The position numbers and the translations under genes are program-made. A DNA stretch of 64,000 nucleotides. It comes from Brevibacterium permense. Its GTDB lineage: Bacteria; Actinomycetota; Actinomycetes; Actinomycetales; Brevibacteriaceae. The stretch lies in assembly GCF_013280495.1 (NCBI RefSeq), contig NZ_JABSSX010000005.1, positions 62,001-126,000 of the forward strand, written 5' to 3'. The notes beneath the pieces are model-generated. The model had not been told where the DNA came from and searched no databases. It saw only the letters and a program-made list of their open reading frames with translations. Positions 61,051-64,000 of this stretch are shown here, one piece after another (within the stretch, counting starts at the first letter, position 1; each line of letters starts with the position of its first letter).

Positions 61051-62060
61051 GACAGGTTCGCTTTCATTTCGGTGTCCGCATTCACGTCGCTGTCCACCGC
61101 GGTTTCCTCGTTCTCTGGGCTGTCCCCGCAGGGACGGATCGGTTCACGGTCGGTCGGGCCGCCTCGGCGAAAGGACGATCCGCTTCGGCGGCGATGATCG
61201 AGGACGACGACGGTGCCGAAGACGATCGGAGCCGCGATCGACATGACGACCTTCATCGTCGGTGCGCTCGTCGCATTGAGGTCGGCACCGGCGAGCACAC
61301 CCAGACCGAAAGCGAAGACGTTGTTGACGATGTGGAAGGCGATTCCGGCCTCGAGACCGCCGGTGATGATGGTCAGGGTGCCGACGATGACGGCGAAGAT
61401 GCCGACGTCGATGAGTCCCGGCAGGTCGTAAAGGTGGCCGGCGACGAACATCGGCACGGGGATGAGCACGGCCCACGCGGGGTGGCGCAGCCATGAGCCG
61501 ATGATGTTCATGGCCAGGCCACGGAAGACGATCTCCTCGGCCGTCGCCTGGAAGGGAACGAGGAGGATGATTGCGATGAGCATGGCGAGCACTTGGCTGT
61601 TCCATACGATTCCCGAGGTCAGGTTGCCCATCGCTCCGTCGGAGAAGATGACCATGACGATCGCGCAGACCACCCATACGGCCGCGCCGACCAGCAGATA
61701 ACGGCCGAGCCGCCCCCATCGCATGCCCCCGCGGAGCGAGAACATCGAGGAGAACAAGCGCCGGTAGATGCATAGGGTCGCGAGCTCGGCGGCCGGCCAC
61801 ATGAGGATCACGCTGATGAGTCCGAAGAGGACGCCGGTGGTCGTGTTCATGTCGATGAGCTGGTCCGACCACGCGTTGAAGTCGCTGTCGGCGCCGAGGG
61901 CGAACAGTGCCCAGAAGAAGAAGCCGACGAAGAGGACGACTATTGCGATGAGGTAGAACACCGCGGCCAGGACGGCCACGAGGAGCGGTTTGTACCACCG
62001 GTTGCCCGGCAATGCGGCGAACTGACGATGATAGTGCAGTGTGTGGGGTTGAGTTCTCAT
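61047..62060 (-). CDS. CPBP-family intramembrane metalloprotease
   Basis: This CAAX-protease/bacteriocin-processing enzyme is an eight-span glutamic protease of 337 aa from the ATG at 62060 (GGTGGAG upstream). Active-site residues are Glu175/Glu176 and Arg180 in TAEEIVFRGLAMN, His209 in FVAGHLYDLPG and His243 with Asn246 or Asn247 in FHIVNNVFAF. An acidic, disordered C-terminal tail of about 50 residues follows. Substrates are unknown. It is the first gene of an operon with the HAAS-like protein and divergent from a NarL-type kinase gene. Confidence 0.87.
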   Translation of the reverse strand: MRTQPHTLHYHRQFAALPGNRWYKPLLVAVLAAVFYLIAIVVLFVGFFFWALFALGADSDFNAWSDQLIDMNTTTGVLFGLISVILMWPAAELATLCIYRRLFSSMFSLRGGMRWGRLGRYLLVGAAVWVVCAIVMVIFSDGAMGNLTSGIVWNSQVLAMLIAIILLVPFQATAEEIVFRGLAMNIIGSWLRHPAWAVLIPVPMFVAGHLYDLPGLIDVGIFAVIVGTLTIITGGLEAGIAFHIVNNVFAFGLGVLAGADLNATSAPTMKVVMSIAAPIVFGTVVVLDHRRRSGSSFRRGGPTDREPIRPCGDSPENEETAVDSDVNADTEMKANLS

Positions 62061-62241
62061 GTCTCCACCCTTTCGAAACCGGCGGCCGCCCACCATCGGT
62101 CAAGGGCATGATTCATGTCATCCGATCGGATGAATACGCACGTCAGATGGCCGTCGGCCGGATGCCTGCGACTGCGAGCCCGCACCGGTTTCATCCTTTT
62201 GGGCGACAGACCATCCACCGTCTCACCGGTAGGCTCGAAGG

Positions 62242-63651
62242 GTGACCCCTCGCCCCGCCCGCCGCCCGCTCGCTCGTGCCCTCCTTTGGACCGGCATCGC
62301 CGCTGTCGCAGGTGTGCTCCTGCTCCTCATCGTCATCGGAACCGAATGGCCAGACCTTGACAGCGCAGAAGCCCAGGATGACGCTCTCTTCTTCGAATTC
62401 CTCGTCCACCTCGTCTTCGGGCTCATCGCCCTCGTCTGCCTGCCTATCGTCCTCATCTACGATGGACGACAGGTTCCGCACACACAGCTGCGGCCGAAGG
62501 TCCTTGCCGCAGAGAAGCTGCGCGAGTTCCTTACCGTTACTGGCCGCGGAGGCGAGGAGTACCTCGCCGCCGACGGGTCCGTCGAATCGCTTCAGCGCCG
62601 CCCCGGAGGCTGGATTCCCGTCACCGTCGGAATCATCGGCATCCTCCTCGGCACGGTCAGCGCCCTCGGCGCCTTCGCCGCTTCGATCATGCTTGTGTCT
62701 CTGTCGGCCCGACGCAGCTGGGCCCTCGACTTCGGCGCACTGGCGACGGCAGTTATCGCTCAGACTGCGGCCTACTTCCTGACCCCACGGGCTGCTGGCG
62801 CCTTCGAAGTCCCGCTTTTCGTCACCAACGGCGTCGTCTTCGCCGTCATCGTCATCGTCGGCGTCATCCGCGGCGCCCGCGAGCAGGGCTTCATCGACTC
62901 CGCTGCGCAGACCCTGCTGCGCGAACGCTCCCGGCAGGACCGCGCCATCGCCGAGGTGCGACGCGGCATCGCCCGCGACATGCACGATTCCCTGTCCCAC
63001 CATCTCTCCGTCATCGCAATGTACTCCGGTGCTCTGTCCGTGCGGCAGGACCTCGACCCCGACGAGGTCCGCGAAAGCGCCCGACTCATCGCCGATGCGG
63101 CCCGTCGCTCCGGTGTCGAACTGCGTGAGGTGCTCACCATGCTGCGCAGTGATGACCAGGGCACGGTCATCGACCCCGACATCGACCGCCTCGTCGCGGC
63201 CAGGGGCGACACCGCCGAACTGCGCTACCTCGAACCGGTGACCGACGAGGCGCTCCACCGGTGCGGGGCACTCGAGCAGACGACGATCTACCGCTTCGTC
63301 CAGGAGGCGATCACGAACGCGGTCAAGCACGCCCCGGGCCAGACGGTGACGATCAAGGTCGGCTTCGATGAGGCCGACGGTCATCTGGTGCTCGTCGCCA
63401 GCAATCCGCACACGGGTCTGGCCCCGGCTTTCCGCGCGGGAGCGCAGCAGCTCGTCTCCGGATCCGGGTTGGGACTGCTCGGCCTGCGGGAGAGAATGGA
63501 GGCCATGGGAGGCGATCTCACGGTGACGACGACCCCGGAGTTCACCCTCCGTGCCCGCATCCCCGTCGATGCCGACATCTTCACGGACGGCGACGCCCGG
63601 GGAACTGCCGGTGCGATCGACTCCCCCGACGAGCAGGAGACGCAGCCATGA
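62242..63651 (+). CDS. NarL-type sensor histidine kinase
   Basis: This 469-aa kinase starts at GTG 62242. Spans lie at about 13-33, 48-70, 125-155, 160-175 and 190-212. A short cytoplasmic region between the first pairs may sense something. The phosphoacceptor is His248 in RDMHDSLSHHLSVIAMYSG (HisKA_3). The HATPase part runs to LVSGSGLGLLGLRERMEAMGGDL. Its stop overlaps the response regulator start by ATGA, so the two are coupled. It is divergent from the CPBP protease gene. Confidence 0.88.
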   Translation: MTPRPARRPLARALLWTGIAAVAGVLLLLIVIGTEWPDLDSAEAQDDALFFEFLVHLVFGLIALVCLPIVLIYDGRQVPHTQLRPKVLAAEKLREFLTVTGRGGEEYLAADGSVESLQRRPGGWIPVTVGIIGILLGTVSALGAFAASIMLVSLSARRSWALDFGALATAVIAQTAAYFLTPRAAGAFEVPLFVTNGVVFAVIVIVGVIRGAREQGFIDSAAQTLLRERSRQDRAIAEVRRGIARDMHDSLSHHLSVIAMYSGALSVRQDLDPDEVRESARLIADAARRSGVELREVLTMLRSDDQGTVIDPDIDRLVAARGDTAELRYLEPVTDEALHRCGALEQTTIYRFVQEAITNAVKHAPGQTVTIKVGFDEADGHLVLVASNPHTGLAPAFRAGAQQLVSGSGLGLLGLRERMEAMGGDLTVTTTPEFTLRARIPVDADIFTDGDARGTAGAIDSPDEQETQP

Positions 63652-64000
63652 GCATTCGGGTAATCATCGCCGACGACGAATCGCTCATGCGCTCGGGCCT
63701 CAAGCTCCTCCTCGGCGCGGCGGCCGATATCGAGGTCGTCGCCGAGGCGGTCGACGGTGTCGAAGCCATCGACCTCGCCCGTCGGCTGAGTCCCGACCTC
63801 GTGCTCATGGACATCCGGATGCCCCGACTCGACGGGCTCGAGGCCGCGCAGACGCTGCTGTCCGATCCCGAACATCCGCAGGTGCTCATGCTCACGGCCT
63901 TCGGGACCGACGATTTCATCCACCGCGCTCTGCAGTCCGGGGCGGCTGGCTACATCCTCAAGGACACCCCGCCGGAAGAGCTCATCACCGCCGTTCGGGC
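63648..64000 (+). CDS. Response regulator (partial, runs off right edge)
   Basis: The receiver domain of a NarL-type regulator is visible for 117 residues: Asp9/Asp10 in IIADDES, phospho-Asp55 in LVLMDIRMPR, Thr in MLTAFG and Lys105 in GYILKDTPPEE. The gene begins at 63648, overlapping the kinase stop, so it pairs with that kinase. The HTH domain must lie past the edge. Confidence 0.92.
   Translation, partial: MSIRVIIADDESLMRSGLKLLLGAAADIEVVAEAVDGVEAIDLARRLSPDLVLMDIRMPRLDGLEAAQTLLSDPEHPQVLMLTAFGTDDFIHRALQSGAAGYILKDTPPEELITAVR

Noticed and set aside
1-64000. CRISPR array, tRNA, rRNA, transposase or integrase
   Set aside because: I looked for regular spacer-repeat blocks, cloverleaf-like segments and DDE or recombinase motifs and found none that I can support.

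Overview
The window is high-GC DNA from an actinomycete and reads best as a Brevibacterium-like member of the Micrococcales. Supporting signs are a DtxR-type iron box, a Zur regulon with a cysteine-free bL36, an lldD/lctP/GntR lactate cluster, an FMN-riboswitch ribDE-BA-H operon, and many GTG/TTG or leader-poor starts. The genus is inferred from gene content and style. I see no rRNA, tRNA, transposase, integrase or CRISPR array.

Layout. 1-6.6 kb is a catabolic island. A GntR/FCD regulator sits between an importer plus M14-like amidohydrolase operon (minus strand) and a Rieske oxygenase / small protein / flavin-ferredoxin reductase operon (plus strand). The same 15-bp sequence, with a perfect 10-bp palindrome, lies in front of both operons. 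6.7-7.8 kb is an iron-siderophore binding lipoprotein with an iron box. 7.9-12.0 kb is lactate use: LldD, lactate permease and a divergent LldR-type GntR. 12.1-15.2 kb is a zinc-starvation locus: COG0523 GTPase, Zur, a decayed COG0523-like gene and rpmJ, with two similar Zur-box candidates. 15.2-26 kb holds housekeeping and accessory genes (MobA-like, amidase, PEP-mutase family, VOC, RecQ, SMR-like membrane protein with TetR, LysG/LysE). 26-33 kb carries a YhgE-type membrane protein with a partner ATPase, two gene remnants, a DUF805 protein and an MFS pump with MarR. 33.3-37.3 kb is the riboflavin operon behind an FMN riboswitch. 37.5-39.2 kb is poxB, followed by an MFS pseudogene.

39.9-46.9 kb is a complete Wadjet (JetABCD) anti-plasmid operon on the minus strand. 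Every junction in it is a 4-bp ATGA overlap. 47-53 kb holds single enzymes (asparaginase, CurA-type reductase, DUF402, amidohydrolase, DUF421, NmrA-like). 53-56.6 kb is a Lia-like cell-envelope stress unit (DUF4097 protein, response regulator, histidine kinase with a long disordered P/Q-rich N-terminus). 56.7-64 kb has MetB behind a 5'-leader hairpin, a nitronate monooxygenase, membrane proteins including a CPBP protease, and a second NarL-type kinase/regulator pair that runs off the right edge.

The main structural theme outside genes is a set of long, near-perfect inverted repeats. They differ in sequence from one another, and most lie where genes converge; the most extreme is an 82-bp perfect palindrome at 12007-12088. 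A degenerate decamer, GCCGAGGYGG, is also far commoner than base composition predicts, on both strands and in some intergenic DNA. The window holds no system that I can call wholly new. The best candidates for follow-up are the Rieske/amidohydrolase/importer regulon, the SD-sequestering terminator of the FMN riboswitch, the palindrome family and the decayed zinc gene.
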